Source: Streptomyces lateritius (GTDB taxonomy: Bacteria > Actinomycetota > Actinomycetes > Streptomycetales > Streptomycetaceae). Taken from it: a DNA stretch of 64,000 bases. This document shows positions 8,655 to 17,117 of the stretch, in pieces. The stretch's first letter is position 1. Each line of letters starts with the position of its first letter. Made by a program: the position numbers and the translations under genes. The DNA is taken from NCBI RefSeq assembly GCF_014649715.1, contig NZ_BMTO01000005.1, positions 177,709 to 241,708 of the forward strand. Direction: 5' to 3'. The notes under the pieces were generated by a model. That model did no database searches. It was not told the origin of the DNA and worked only from the letters and a program-made list of their open reading frames with translations.

Positions 8655-8910
8655 TCGCACGGCTCCGCGCCACCTGACAGACTCGGCGCCGATCGACGCC
8701 AATGACCCCCGCACACCCTCATATTGACGCTCAGTCATGTGTTCGGACCCGGTGATACGATCATCGCGCTTACGGAGCGGCGGATGGGTGCAATGTGGCA
8801 TCTCCGGCCACGGGGGACATCCGGGCGTCATACCCGGTACGGACGGTCCGCCGGTCCGCCCGCAATTGACGGAATCGGCAGCGGGCCGTCGGTCGCCTGA
8901 AGAGAGTCTT

Positions 8911-10083
8911 ATGACGCGTTACATACAGAATCCAGTGCTCTGGGCCCTCCTTGTCGCCGTCCTTGGCGCAGTTGTCGTCATCGTCCGCCAGCGCCGGGCG
9001 GCGCGGGCTCTGCGGCGCGAGATCGAAGAGCTCAAGACCCATTACTCCGAACTGGAGACCAGTTACTCGAAATCCGTCGAGGCGGAGAAGGAGCGGGCCC
9101 AGGACGCGACGAAAACCGTCCTCAAGTCCGCGATGCGGACGCTTCAGGGCCTCGCCGCCGAACAGCAGCTGATCATTTCCGGCCTGCAGAACAAGTACGG
9201 CGAGTCGGTCATTCTCCAGGACCTCCTGGAGATCGACCACACCAACTCCCAGTTCGGGCGGCGGGCGCAGTCCATCGCCGTGCTCTGTGACGGCTGGCTG
9301 GGCCGCCAGCGCGAAGTCGCCTCGGTGTACGACGTGGTCCGCAGCGCGCAGGGCAGAATCCGCCACTACCGGCGGGTGGAAATCCTCTCGCAGGTCGACT
9401 TCGGCATCACCAGCCGGGCCGTCGAACCGGTGGCGCTCGCTCTCGCCGAGCTGCTCGACAACGCGACCAGCTATTCCAGCCCGGACACCGTGGTCGAGAT
9501 CAACATCCGTACCGTCCCCAAGGGCGTGTGCATCGTCGTCGACGACGCCGGTGTCGGCATGAACGACGAGGAGCGGGCCAAGGCCGCCAAGCTCCTCTCC
9601 AGCGAGCGGGTCACCGGTGTCTCCGGGCTCGGCAGCCCCCCGCAGTTCGGTTTCGCCGTGATCGGCGTGCTCTGCGAGCGCTACGGCTTCGAGGTGTCGG
9701 TCGACTCCGACTCCCCGTACGGCGGCGTCCGCTCGGTTCTTCTCCTGCCGCACGACCTGCTCACCGGCATGCCCGACAAGAAGGCCCCGGCGCCGTCCGT
9801 CCCCGCCGCCCCCGCGAGGGACCCGCACGGCCCCGAGCCCGCGCTGACCGCGTCCTCGACCGGCGACGGGCTCCCGAGGCGCCGCCGCAAGCGGCCGATG
9901 GCCATCGTGCCAGGCACCGCCTCGGGCACGACGTCCACGTCGACGCGCTCTGGTGCGGAGACCGCGGCGATCATGGGGGCCTTCCAGCGAGGAACCCAGT
10001 CCGGACGGGCCACGGGCGCGGACACCGCGGACCAGACGAGCAGCACACGTGATGCGAGCAGCGAAGGGCATGAGGTCTCGTGA
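8911..10083 (+). CDS. cvnA: Conservon sensor-kinase-like ATPase CvnA
   Basis: This 390-residue protein is the histidine-kinase-like component of a Streptomyces conservon, a membrane-associated complex likened to G-protein-coupled signalling. It has one N-terminal transmembrane helix (about 8-25), a coiled coil (30-75), a dimerisation region, and an HATPase domain with the N-box ELLDNATSYS at 180-189, DDAGVGM at 211-217 and a G2-like LGSPPQFG block at about 240. No conserved phospho-acceptor His motif is evident. A disordered basic C-terminal tail follows. ATG 8911 lies just after GAGAG; upstream codons are noncoding in character. Its stop overlaps the start of cvnB (GTGA), which indicates translational coupling. 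Confidence 0.92.
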   Translation: MTRYIQNPVLWALLVAVLGAVVVIVRQRRAARALRREIEELKTHYSELETSYSKSVEAEKERAQDATKTVLKSAMRTLQGLAAEQQLIISGLQNKYGESVILQDLLEIDHTNSQFGRRAQSIAVLCDGWLGRQREVASVYDVVRSAQGRIRHYRRVEILSQVDFGITSRAVEPVALALAELLDNATSYSSPDTVVEINIRTVPKGVCIVVDDAGVGMNDEERAKAAKLLSSERVTGVSGLGSPPQFGFAVIGVLCERYGFEVSVDSDSPYGGVRSVLLLPHDLLTGMPDKKAPAPSVPAAPARDPHGPEPALTASSTGDGLPRRRRKRPMAIVPGTASGTTSTSTRSGAETAAIMGAFQRGTQSGRATGADTADQTSSTRDASSEGHEVS

Positions 10084-10490
10084 ACGACGATCTGTCATGG
10101 ATGCTTGACAGCGCCTTGGAGATACCCGGGGCGCTGCACGCGGTCCTGATCTCCGCCGACGGCCTGCTGATGGCCCGGACGAAGGATTTCGACAGGGACA
10201 ACGCGGACACGGTCGCCGCCGCGATGAGCGGTGTGCAGTCGCTCAGCCGCTCGCTCGGGTTCTTCGTCGAGGGAGGCCACGGCGGCCAACTCCGTTGGCG
10301 CCAGACGCTCGTCGAGTTCGACGGCGGCTGGGTCTTCCTGATCTCCGCCGGGGAGGGCGCCTATCTCGGCGTCTCGGCCTCGCCGGACGTCGACATGCAG
10401 GACATCACCTTCCGGATGCAGCAGCTCGTCGGCCAGCTGGGCAAGGTCCTGACGACGCCGCCGCGCGAGAACCTCGGCGCCCGCTCATGA
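10080..10490 (+). CDS. cvnB: Conservon roadblock/LC7 protein CvnB
   Basis: The 136-residue protein is a single roadblock/LC7 domain, the fold of MglB and of eukaryotic Rag/Ragulator and dynein light-chain proteins, which act as GTPase regulators. In conservons it interacts with the CvnD GTPase. The ISADGLLMARTKDFDRDNAD segment near 24-43 is typical of the family. GTG 10080 overlaps the cvnA stop and its own stop overlaps the cvnC ATG, so A-B-C are translationally coupled. Confidence 0.92.
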   Translation: MNDDLSWMLDSALEIPGALHAVLISADGLLMARTKDFDRDNADTVAAAMSGVQSLSRSLGFFVEGGHGGQLRWRQTLVEFDGGWVFLISAGEGAYLGVSASPDVDMQDITFRMQQLVGQLGKVLTTPPRENLGARS

Positions 10491-10864
10491 CGGGCTTCGA
10501 CGAACGGGAGCCCGAGGCGGCGGAATTAGTACGCCCGTACGTCATCACCAAGGGGCGCGGCCTGCCGGACGAGGAGCAGCTGTCCCTGATCACCCTGGTC
10601 ACCGCGGCGAGCGACGACCAGCAGCGTCCTACCCGGCTCTCTCCCGAGGAGCAGAGCCTGCTGGAGCTCTGCACCGCCGGCTACCTCTCCGTCGCCGAGA
10701 TCGCGGGGCACACGCGACTGCCCATGGGCGTCGTGAAGATCCTCCTCTCCGCCCTCACCGAGGGCGGCTACCTCATCACCCGGCCTCCCGTGCAGCGTGC
10801 CCGGCTGGCGGACCGGCAGATCCTCGAGGAGGTGCTGAATGGACTCCGCACCAAGTTTGGATGA
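10487..10864 (+). CDS. cvnC: Conservon DUF742 protein CvnC, with a TTA codon
   Basis: The 125-residue DUF742 protein is predicted to be a winged-helix-like adaptor; the family is known only as the third conservon component. The YLSVAEIAGHTRLPMGVVKI stretch is the helix-turn-helix-like core. ATG 10487 overlaps the cvnB stop (ATGA), and the 3' end overlaps cvnD by 26 bases. Codon 14 (10526-10528) is TTA, the rare leucine codon read only by the developmentally controlled bldA tRNA in Streptomyces. Because the four genes are coupled, this single codon could make the whole conservon bldA-dependent. Confidence 0.9.
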   Translation: MTGFDEREPEAAELVRPYVITKGRGLPDEEQLSLITLVTAASDDQQRPTRLSPEEQSLLELCTAGYLSVAEIAGHTRLPMGVVKILLSALTEGGYLITRPPVQRARLADRQILEEVLNGLRTKFG

Positions 10865-11432
10865 GCGGGCGTACGTCCGCGGCGGGGCGACGCAGACCGC
10901 CGTGAAGATCCTCGTCGTCGGTCACTTCGCGGTCGGCAAGACCACCTTCATCGGCGCGATATCGGAGATCCCTCCGCTGTCCACCGAGGAGACGATGACC
11001 CGCGCCGGCGAGTCGTTCGACGACCTCAAGGGCGTCCGGAGCAAGACCACCACCACGGTGGCCATGGACTTCGGCCGTCTGACCATCAGCGACCGCGTCG
11101 TGCTGTACCTGTTCGGAACGCCCGGCCAGCAGCGTTTCGTGCAGATGTGGGAGGACATGGCGCGTGGCGCGCTCGGTGCGCTGGTACTGGTCGACCCCGA
11201 GCGTCTCGCGGACTCCTTCGCAGTGATCGACCTGATCGAGCAGTACGGCCTCGACTACGCGATCGCCGTCAACCGCTTCGACGGCACGCCGGACCGCGAG
11301 CACCGGGCGCTGCGCGAGGCACTGGACCTGCTCGACGACACCCCGGTCGTCACCTGCGACGCGCGCGACGAGAAGTCGTCCGCCGACGCGCTGATCACAC
11401 TCGTCCGCTATTTGCTGGACCGCGCTCACTAG
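10839..11432 (+). CDS. cvnD: Conservon small GTPase CvnD
   Basis: This 197-residue GTPase is the Ras-like switch of the conservon. The P-loop GHFAVGKTT is at about 28-36, a TT(T) switch I region follows, and the switch II motif is FGTPGQQRF, with a Gln after the DxPG-like position. NRFDG stands for NKxD and CDARD for the SAK-type motif. The gene starts inside the end of cvnC and is followed by the P450 gene after 8 bases, so the five genes form one operon. Confidence 0.92.
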   Translation: MDSAPSLDERAYVRGGATQTAVKILVVGHFAVGKTTFIGAISEIPPLSTEETMTRAGESFDDLKGVRSKTTTTVAMDFGRLTISDRVVLYLFGTPGQQRFVQMWEDMARGALGALVLVDPERLADSFAVIDLIEQYGLDYAIAVNRFDGTPDREHRALREALDLLDDTPVVTCDARDEKSSADALITLVRYLLDRAH

Positions 11433-11440
11433 GAGCAGAC

Positions 11441-12790
11441 ATGGACGCTCAACCCACCACCCCCGCGCCCCCGCCCGGGTGCCCGGCCCACCAGGCCGGC
11501 GGCCGGGTGCCCCTGTACGGCCCGGAGTTCGCGGCCGATCCGCAGGCGTACTACTCCTATCTGCGCCACTTCGGCCCCACCGCCCCCGTGGAGCTCGCTC
11601 CTGGGGTGGAGGCCACCCTCGTCACCGACTACGCGACGGCGCTGCAACTGCTCCAGGACTCCAGCTCATTCCGTAAGGACGCGCGCCGCTGGCGGGACCT
11701 CGCCGAAGGCCGGATCAGCCCGGACAGCCCGGTGGTTCCCGTCCTGGCCTACCGCCCCAACTGCATGTTCAGCGACGGCGCCGAGCACCTGAGGCTGCGG
11801 CAGGCGGTGACGGACAGCATGGCCCGCGTCGACTCGCGCAGGCTGAGCCGGAGCACCGAGCAGGTCTCCAACTACCTCATCGCCCAGTTCGGTTCGCGGG
11901 GCTCCGCCGATCTGCTCGGCGACTACGCCAAGCAGCTGCCGCTGTTCGTGTTCAACGAACTCTTCGGCTGCCCCGCCGACATCGGCGACCGTGTGCTCTT
12001 CGGCATCACCGGCATGTTCGACGGCGTCAACGCCGAGAAGGCGGTCGAGGTGCTGTTCGGCGCCGTCGGCGAACTGGTGGCGCTCAAGCGGGCCAAGCCG
12101 GGCGACGACGTCACCACCTGGCTGATGCAGCATCAGGCGCGACTGACCGACGAGGAGATGGTTCATCAGCTCGCGCTCCTCCTGGTGGCGGGCAACGAAC
12201 CGCTGCGGAACCTCATCGGCAACACCCTGCACCGGCTGCTCACTCACGACGCGTACGCCCACCGGGGCGGGCTGATCGACGAAGCCATCGACGACACGTT
12301 GTGGGAGAACCCGCCCATGCAGAACCTCGCGCCGCACTATCCCGCGGCCGACATGGAGTTCGCGGGGGAGAAGCTGGCGGCGGGCGATCTCGTGCTGGTC
12401 AGCTTCGCGGCCGCCAACACCGGCCCCGCGCTGTCGGCCGCGCGTCAGGCCGGCAGCAACCGGGCCCACCTGGCGTGGAGCGCGGGCCCGCACGCCTGTC
12501 CGTCCAAGGACCCCGCCCGGCAGATCACCGTGACCGCCGTCGAGAACCTGCTCAACAAGCTTCCCGACGTCGAACTCGCCGTGCCGGAGGACAGTCTCAC
12601 CTGGCGGCCCGGGCCCTTCAACCGGGGCCTTGCCACGCTGCCCGCCCGGTTCACCCCGGCCGAGACCGTACGCGGGACCGTCCCGTCGGCACACCCCGAG
12701 GCGCCCACGCATCCCGGCGCGTCGCAGACGGGTCCCAAGCGCGAACGGGCCGGGAAGTGGAGCCAGTTCCTCAACTGGCTCACGAGGTGA
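11441..12790 (+). CDS. Conservon-linked cytochrome P450 lacking the ExxR motif
   Basis: The 449-residue P450-fold protein follows cvnD with AGGAG before ATG 11441. The heme-ligand loop is present as AWSAGPHACPSKD with Cys353, and the I-helix reads AGNEP at 250-254. The K-helix, where P450s have ExxR, reads DDTLWENPP at 284-292, so both Glu and Arg are replaced (Asp285, Trp288). Loss of ExxR is established for CYP157 enzymes, many of which sit in conservons; their motif ends in the same Leu-Trp. The usual DRDP...F meander is also altered. Only one P450 is present, while several conservons carry two. Substrate and redox partner are unknown, and a non-catalytic heme-sensor role is possible. Confidence 0.85.
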   Translation: MDAQPTTPAPPPGCPAHQAGGRVPLYGPEFAADPQAYYSYLRHFGPTAPVELAPGVEATLVTDYATALQLLQDSSSFRKDARRWRDLAEGRISPDSPVVPVLAYRPNCMFSDGAEHLRLRQAVTDSMARVDSRRLSRSTEQVSNYLIAQFGSRGSADLLGDYAKQLPLFVFNELFGCPADIGDRVLFGITGMFDGVNAEKAVEVLFGAVGELVALKRAKPGDDVTTWLMQHQARLTDEEMVHQLALLLVAGNEPLRNLIGNTLHRLLTHDAYAHRGGLIDEAIDDTLWENPPMQNLAPHYPAADMEFAGEKLAAGDLVLVSFAAANTGPALSAARQAGSNRAHLAWSAGPHACPSKDPARQITVTAVENLLNKLPDVELAVPEDSLTWRPGPFNRGLATLPARFTPAETVRGTVPSAHPEAPTHPGASQTGPKRERAGKWSQFLNWLTR

Positions 12791-12848
12791 TCCACCGAAC
12801 ATCCGCCGACTCCCGCACCATCGCATGAATGGTCAGCCGTGAGGGTAG

Positions 12849-12876
12849 TGAGCAACGCGTTATTCCGTGCTGCTCA
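12849..12876 (+). promoter_or_regulatory. Leader hairpin upstream of the prenyltransferase
   Basis: GTGAGCA (12849-12855) and TGCTCAC (12870-12876) form an inverted repeat that extends inward with one mismatch and one wobble to about 12 pairs. It lies directly before the AAAGGAGGT ribosome site at 12883-12891 of the prenyltransferase. There is no T run, so a role in mRNA control or as an operator is more likely than termination of the conservon. Confidence 0.4.
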
Positions 12877-12894
12877 CGAGGCAAAGGAGGTGTC

Positions 12895-14193
12895 GTGGAC
12901 CACATATCCGCCGACGCCGCTTTCATGCGAGCCCCCACCGAGTTGACCCCCCTCGATACCCGCCCCGCCAGGCGGGTATCTTCTTGGGATCCTCGGCCCG
13001 GAGCGGGAGGGCCGGCGGCCGGATTCCGGCCCGGCGTCCCCAAGACACCCGATGCCGAGACACTGGGCGGTCATACGGCGAGACAGGTGCTGCGGCTCTG
13101 CGAGGCCGCGGGGCTGGACGGGGCCGACTCCGCGGCCTACGCGCGAACCGTCCTCACGGCGCTGGGTCCCGTCGCCGAGCGCCCCCTCGATCTGCCGCCC
13201 CCCGACGACTCCTTTCTCTCCGACGACCACACCCCCGTGGAGTTCTCGCTCTCCTTCGTCCCGAACGCGGAGCCGACCCTGCGGGTGCTGCTGGAACCGG
13301 GATGCGGCGCCGGCAGCCTGGCGGAGAACGGGCGGACCGGCCTGCGGGTCGTCCGCGAGATGGCGCGGCGCTGGGGTTTCAGCACACGGAGTCTGGACGA
13401 GCTGGAGGACCTGTTCTTCCCTCCGGACCCCCAGGGTCCTCTGGCGCTCTGGTGCGCACTGGAGTTGCTCCCCGGCGGGGTTCCCAGGGTCAAGGTGTAT
13501 CTGAACCCCGCGGCGTCGGGGCAGGAACGTTCCGCCGATACGGTACGGGAGGCGCTGCACCGGCTCGGCCACCGGCAGGCGTTCACGGCGCTGCCCGAGG
13601 GCGACCGCCACCTGTTCTTCGCCCTGGACCTGGGCGACTGGGAAGAACCCCGGGTGAAGGTCTACCTCGCGCACGCCGACCTGTCGGCGGCGGAGGCGGC
13701 CGGTCTGTCCCGCGTGGACGGCGGAACCGGACCGACGGAGATCGCCGGTTTCTTCCGCACGACGGCCGGACAGGACACAGGCCCCGGCACCGACATCGTC
13801 AGCGACCACCCGCGGCTCGACCGCCGGCCCGTCCAGTCCTGCCACGCCTTCACCGAGACGACGACCGGCCGCCCGAGCGGCTTCACGCTCTACATCCCGG
13901 TCCGCGACTACGCCCCGCACGACGGTGAGGCCCTCGACCGAGCGGTGGCCGTACTGCGCCGGTACGGCGTCGACCCCGCCCCGCTCGTCCGGTCGCTCTC
14001 CGCCGTCACATCGCGGCGGCCCCAGGACGGTGTCGGACTCATCGCCTACCTGGGCCTCGCCCACCAGCGGGGCCGGCCGCCGCGGGTGACCGCCTACATC
14101 TCCTCGGAGGCGTACGAGGTCAGGCCGCCGCTCGTCGTACCCTCCCCGCGGACGGAAGCCGTCGTCGGGCACGGCGCCCCCGGCCCGAGCTGA
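12895..14193 (+). CDS. Aromatic (tryptophan-type) prenyltransferase, DMATS/ABBA fold
   Basis: This is predicted to attach a dimethylallyl group to an indole, most likely tryptophan. Family features are the repeated ABBA strands ending in Lys-Val-Tyr or Thr-Ala-Tyr motifs: RVKVYLN, RVKVYLA, FTLYIPVRDY and RVTAYIS, whose Lys and Tyr residues shield the diphosphate. An acidic EFSLSF strand lies near the N-terminus. GTG 12895 has AAAGGAGGT just upstream, and no in-frame start exists between the hairpin at 12956-12981 and codon 65, so the 432-residue form carries an unusual 50-60 residue N-terminal extension. It is convergent with a flavin monooxygenase. A similar pair in S. coelicolor (SCO7467/SCO7468) makes dimethylallyl-indole-3-acetonitrile from tryptophan. 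Confidence 0.85.
   Translation: MDHISADAAFMRAPTELTPLDTRPARRVSSWDPRPGAGGPAAGFRPGVPKTPDAETLGGHTARQVLRLCEAAGLDGADSAAYARTVLTALGPVAERPLDLPPPDDSFLSDDHTPVEFSLSFVPNAEPTLRVLLEPGCGAGSLAENGRTGLRVVREMARRWGFSTRSLDELEDLFFPPDPQGPLALWCALELLPGGVPRVKVYLNPAASGQERSADTVREALHRLGHRQAFTALPEGDRHLFFALDLGDWEEPRVKVYLAHADLSAAEAAGLSRVDGGTGPTEIAGFFRTTAGQDTGPGTDIVSDHPRLDRRPVQSCHAFTETTTGRPSGFTLYIPVRDYAPHDGEALDRAVAVLRRYGVDPAPLVRSLSAVTSRRPQDGVGLIAYLGLAHQRGRPPRVTAYISSEAYEVRPPLVVPSPRTEAVVGHGAPGPS
12956..12981 (+). promoter_or_regulatory. Terminator-like hairpin inside the prenyltransferase leader/5' coding region
   Basis: GATACCCGCC and GGCGGGTATC pair perfectly (10 bp) around CCGCCA and are followed by TTCTT. This looks like an intrinsic terminator or attenuator, yet the only plausible start codons lie upstream of it, so it would be translated. 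It may attenuate transcription, or it may mark a start annotation that should be re-examined. Confidence 0.5.
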
Positions 14194-14196
14194 TCC

Positions 14197-14264
14197 GCAG
14201 GACGGGCCGGCGGCCTGACGCGGCCCACCGTTCTCACGCGTTCTTCCGGCCCTACGCGTCCTGC
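14197..14264. terminator. Long hairpin between convergent genes
   Basis: The arms GCAGGACG (14197-14204) and CGTCCTGC (14257-14264), with GGCCGG (14205-14210) against CCGGCC (14246-14251), form a long imperfect hairpin between the prenyltransferase stop and the end of the monooxygenase gene. The right arm overlaps the last codons of the monooxygenase. It is a plausible bidirectional terminator. Confidence 0.5.
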
Positions 14265-15613
14265 AACTCCCGCAACTCGCGCAGATACGAGCCGACGTCC
14301 ACCTGGATGGAGGCGCCCTCGGTCAGCCCGTAGCGGTCCTCTATACCGCTCAGGTACGTGCCGATCTCCTCGCACATGTCCTCCTCGGACGGCAGGCTGA
14401 CGTCACCGTCCACGATCCGCGCGACCCACCGAGCCTGGGCCTCCACAAGGCGGGTGATCGAACCCACGGGGCGGATCAGGCCGACGAAGTACAGCCCGGG
14501 CCGGTGTGGTGCGACGACACGCTTGTACAGCTCCACCGCCCCCTGTCGTGGACCTGCCGGAAAGCCGTCGGGGAGGAAGGGGAAGGCCATACGGAAGCCG
14601 GTGCAGTAGACGATCGCGTCCGCCTCCTCCGAGGTGCCGTCCGTGAAGGAGACCGTGCTGCCCTCCAGGGACGCGATCGCGGGCCTCGGTGTCACCGCGC
14701 CGTGCCGTATCCGGCTGAGGATCTCGTCCGAGATGGTCACGGCGGAGGAGAAGATCGGGTGGTCGGGCTCGGGCAGCCCGTACTCCGGCAGCCTGCCTCG
14801 TGCCACCAGCAACGCCTGCTCGACGAAACGCCGCTGCTCGGGGAAGGACATGCTGCTCCACCACGGCGCGTCGGCGATCAGGTCCACGGACATGCCGAAG
14901 AGCTGCTTGGGCACGATGTGCAACCCCCGCCGGACGGACAGCACGGTCCGGGCGGCGTGCCGGGAGAGATCGGCGGCGATGTCGACGGCCGACGCCCCCA
15001 GCCCCACGACGACGACGCGCTGCCCGGCGAAGTCACGCCCGTCGTGGTAGTCCATCGAGTGGAGAATCGTTCCGCCGAAGGAGTCGGAGCCCGGCGGCAG
15101 CGGATCGGGCAGCGCCGCCTCCGTGTTGTGACCCGAGGCGACGACCACCTGATCGAACCGCCGTTCCGTCGTTTCTCCTCGCGCGTCCCGGCTGACGACC
15201 GTCCAGGCCCCGGCACCGTCCTGCCGTACGGAGAGCACTTCGGTACGCAGCTCGACACGGGGGAGCAGTCCGGCCCATTCGGCGAAGGAGCGCAGATAGG
15301 CGGCGACGTCACTGTGCCGGGGGTAGAGCGGCAGCTCGGACGGCATCGGGAAATCGACGTAACCGGTCAGCTGCTTGGCACTGTTGAGGTGCAGCGACAT
15401 ATAGGCCGGGCCGCGCTCGCCGGCCCCGGGCTGGCGCCAGATCCCTCCGACGTCCGGTGCCTTCTCCAGGCAGACGAAGTCGATGCCCCTGCTCGAGAGC
15501 GCATGTGCGGTCGCCAGCCCGGACAACCCGGCACCGATGACGCACACGGTCGCGGCGATGGTGTTGTCGACAGCGCGTGACCCGTCCAAGGATCCCCTCC
15601 CAGAGAACATCAT
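14252..15613 (-). CDS. Flavin-containing monooxygenase (FMO family)
   Basis: This 453-residue FAD/NADPH monooxygenase would N- or S-hydroxylate its substrate. It has an N-terminal FAD-binding [12 protein letters not shown] motif, a second NADPH Rossmann motif [12 protein letters not shown], the FMO fingerprint region around RRGLHIVPK, and the YCTGF motif that is normal for FMOs. [10 protein letters not shown] segment matches the family. Start ATG 15613 (or 15610) has AGGACGG upstream. Paired with the prenyltransferase, it resembles SCO7468, which converts 5-dimethylallyl-tryptophan to the indole-acetonitrile; that substrate is inferred from the pairing only. The transcription units are convergent, so co-regulation would need two promoters. 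Confidence 0.88.
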   Translation of the reverse strand: MMFSGRGSLDGSRAVDNTIAATVCVIGAGLSGLATAHALSSRGIDFVCLEKAPDVGGIWRQPGAGERGPAYMSLHLNSAKQLTGYVDFPMPSELPLYPRHSDVAAYLRSFAEWAGLLPRVELRTEVLSVRQDGAGAWTVVSRDARGETTERRFDQVVVASGHNTEAALPDPLPPGSDSFGGTILHSMDYHDGRDFAGQRVVVVGLGASAVDIAADLSRHAARTVLSVRRGLHIVPKQLFGMSVDLIADAPWWSSMSFPEQRRFVEQALLVARGRLPEYGLPEPDHPIFSSAVTISDEILSRIRHGAVTPRPAIASLEGSTVSFTDGTSEEADAIVYCTGFRMAFPFLPDGFPAGPRQGAVELYKRVVAPHRPGLYFVGLIRPVGSITRLVEAQARWVARIVDGDVSLPSEEDMCEEIGTYLSGIEDRYGLTEGASIQVDVGSYLRELRELQDA

Positions 15614-16330
15614 CCGTCCTGGCACCGGGCGTTGACTGCCCAGTCGACCCTCGCCTCACACCACGACGTGGATCACAGCGGCGCGGGAAACGGATCGCCT
15701 CACGATACCGAGGGGTGCTCCGGGGCCCATGGGGCGCCGTCCGCGCATGTGGTGGGAGACCGGCATGGGTACAGGCATGGGCATGAGCAGCCGCCGCGCG
15801 CCGGCGGAATCCGGAAGTTCCCGGCACCGAGGCGGTTCCCCCTTCGCCCCCGGACCGGGCGTCTCCTTGGCGCGCTTGAGCATGGAGTCGAGAGAACCGG
15901 TCACTCCCGAGACCCTCGCAAACCTGACGCCCGGCGTGTGACCGCGCGCCGGTGGCGACGACTTCGAGAGCTTCGCACTCGTCGCCCAGAACGGGAAGTT
16001 CGCCGCCCCGTGGGCGGACCGGCGCCGACGCGGACCGCCCCGTCACGCTCTGGGCGGCGCCCCCGACGTTCGCCCCGTGGGGCCGGACGCGGTTCGGTGC
16101 GGTGACGCGCCGGGCCTGTCGGGCGGCGTACCGGCCCGGCGACGGCGCGCGTCACATCTCCGACATCGCGGTGACCGCCTCCGGCCGCATCGTCGTGAGT
16201 TCGGCGGCGGAACGTCCTCAAGACGTCCCCGCCGGGGTCCACCGACGCCCTCCTCGGCACCGACGACGAGAACGCCGGCGGCTTCGCGCGGACCGTGCCC
16301 TACGGCGGCGCCTGACTGCGCCCGCCGGTG
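15614..16330. other. About 700-bp gap with gene debris
   Basis: No intact gene is supported between the monooxygenase start and the DUF1269 stop. From about 15950 to 16315 there are protein-like stretches in three successive frames (listed separately as a pseudogene). The first 300 bases show only low-complexity frames and no recognisable promoter. Confidence 0.5.
15954..16315 (+). pseudogene. Decayed gene fragment with frameshifts
   Basis: Protein-like segments run in order but in three different frames: DDFESFALVAQNGKFAAPWA (from 15957), then RHISDIAVTASGRIVVSSAA (from about 16150), then STDALLGTDDENAGGFARTV ending at a TGA at 16313-16315. Their order and spacing suggest one former gene broken by at least two frameshifts. 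The ISDIAVTASGRIVVSSA phrase resembles a beta-propeller blade of the SdiA-regulated or esterase-like type, but the family is not certain. Confidence 0.5.
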
Positions 16331-16822
16331 CTACGCGGCGCCGGCGAGCTGCTCGGCGAGGTCCTTCTCGTCCTGCTCCGCCAGGGACGTCTTGAGGACG
16401 GTTCCGCCGAAGGGCTGCAGGGCCGCGGCGAACTTGTCCTCCGTGATCTTCGAGGCCATGATCACGACGGCGGCCGCGCCGGGCTCCAGGAGGGAGTGGA
16501 CCTTCTCCCTGAAGTTCTTGTCCACACCCATCTGGCTCACCTTGCCGATGAGCCCGCCCACGGCGGCGCCCACCACGCCGATCCCCGGCGTGAGGATCAG
16601 CATGCCGAAGACGATGCCCCAGAGCGCTCCGGCCGTGGCCGAGACCGCCACCTTCTCGCCCTTGCCCGGCGTGTCCACATGGGTTTCGCCGTCCTCGTCG
16701 ACCGAGACGACGGCGAGCCCGCCGAGCTCCACGACGAGGTCCTTCTGCAGCGTCTGCACCACCTTGAAGGCCGCGTGCGCGGTGGGGCGGTCGTCGTAGC
16801 CGATGACGATGAGCTCGGACAT
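16331..16822 (-). CDS. DUF1269 membrane-associated protein
   Basis: The 163-residue DUF1269 protein has an N-terminal alpha/beta half (MSELIVIGYDDRPTAHAAFK), a glycine-rich hydrophobic segment at about 65-100 (ALWGIVFGMLILTPGIGVVG then GAAVGGLIGK) that resembles a membrane-inserting glycine zipper, and a C-terminal alpha/beta half. The family has no proven function and is common near stress genes. ATG 16822 has AGGAGGA immediately upstream. It is divergent from the catalase 295 bases away, which hints at a stress-response setting. Confidence 0.85.
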   Translation of the reverse strand: MSELIVIGYDDRPTAHAAFKVVQTLQKDLVVELGGLAVVSVDEDGETHVDTPGKGEKVAVSATAGALWGIVFGMLILTPGIGVVGAAVGGLIGKVSQMGVDKNFREKVHSLLEPGAAAVVIMASKITEDKFAAALQPFGGTVLKTSLAEQDEKDLAEQLAGAA

Positions 16823-17117
16823 GAGTTCCTCCTGAACGACGGGTCTCCCCGCGTACGATATGTCCGAAATGGCGCGCGGGCAGAAGGGGCGCTCGCCGGG
16901 TGCCGTGTGGAACCTTTCCTGCGACATTGGGTGAAAAGTCGTCCGGTCCAGCACGTTCAGGGCGCACGCGACGGGGCACGCGCGGGAGGCGAGCGCAGGA
17001 CGAGCGTCGCCCGGAGCGGCGCCGCCCTGACAAACGGTGGTCCCCGGGGCGCATCACCCCTCCCGCCCCGGGGGCCGCCTCATGAGCACAGACCGCTACA
17101 CCGCGACAGGAGACTCG

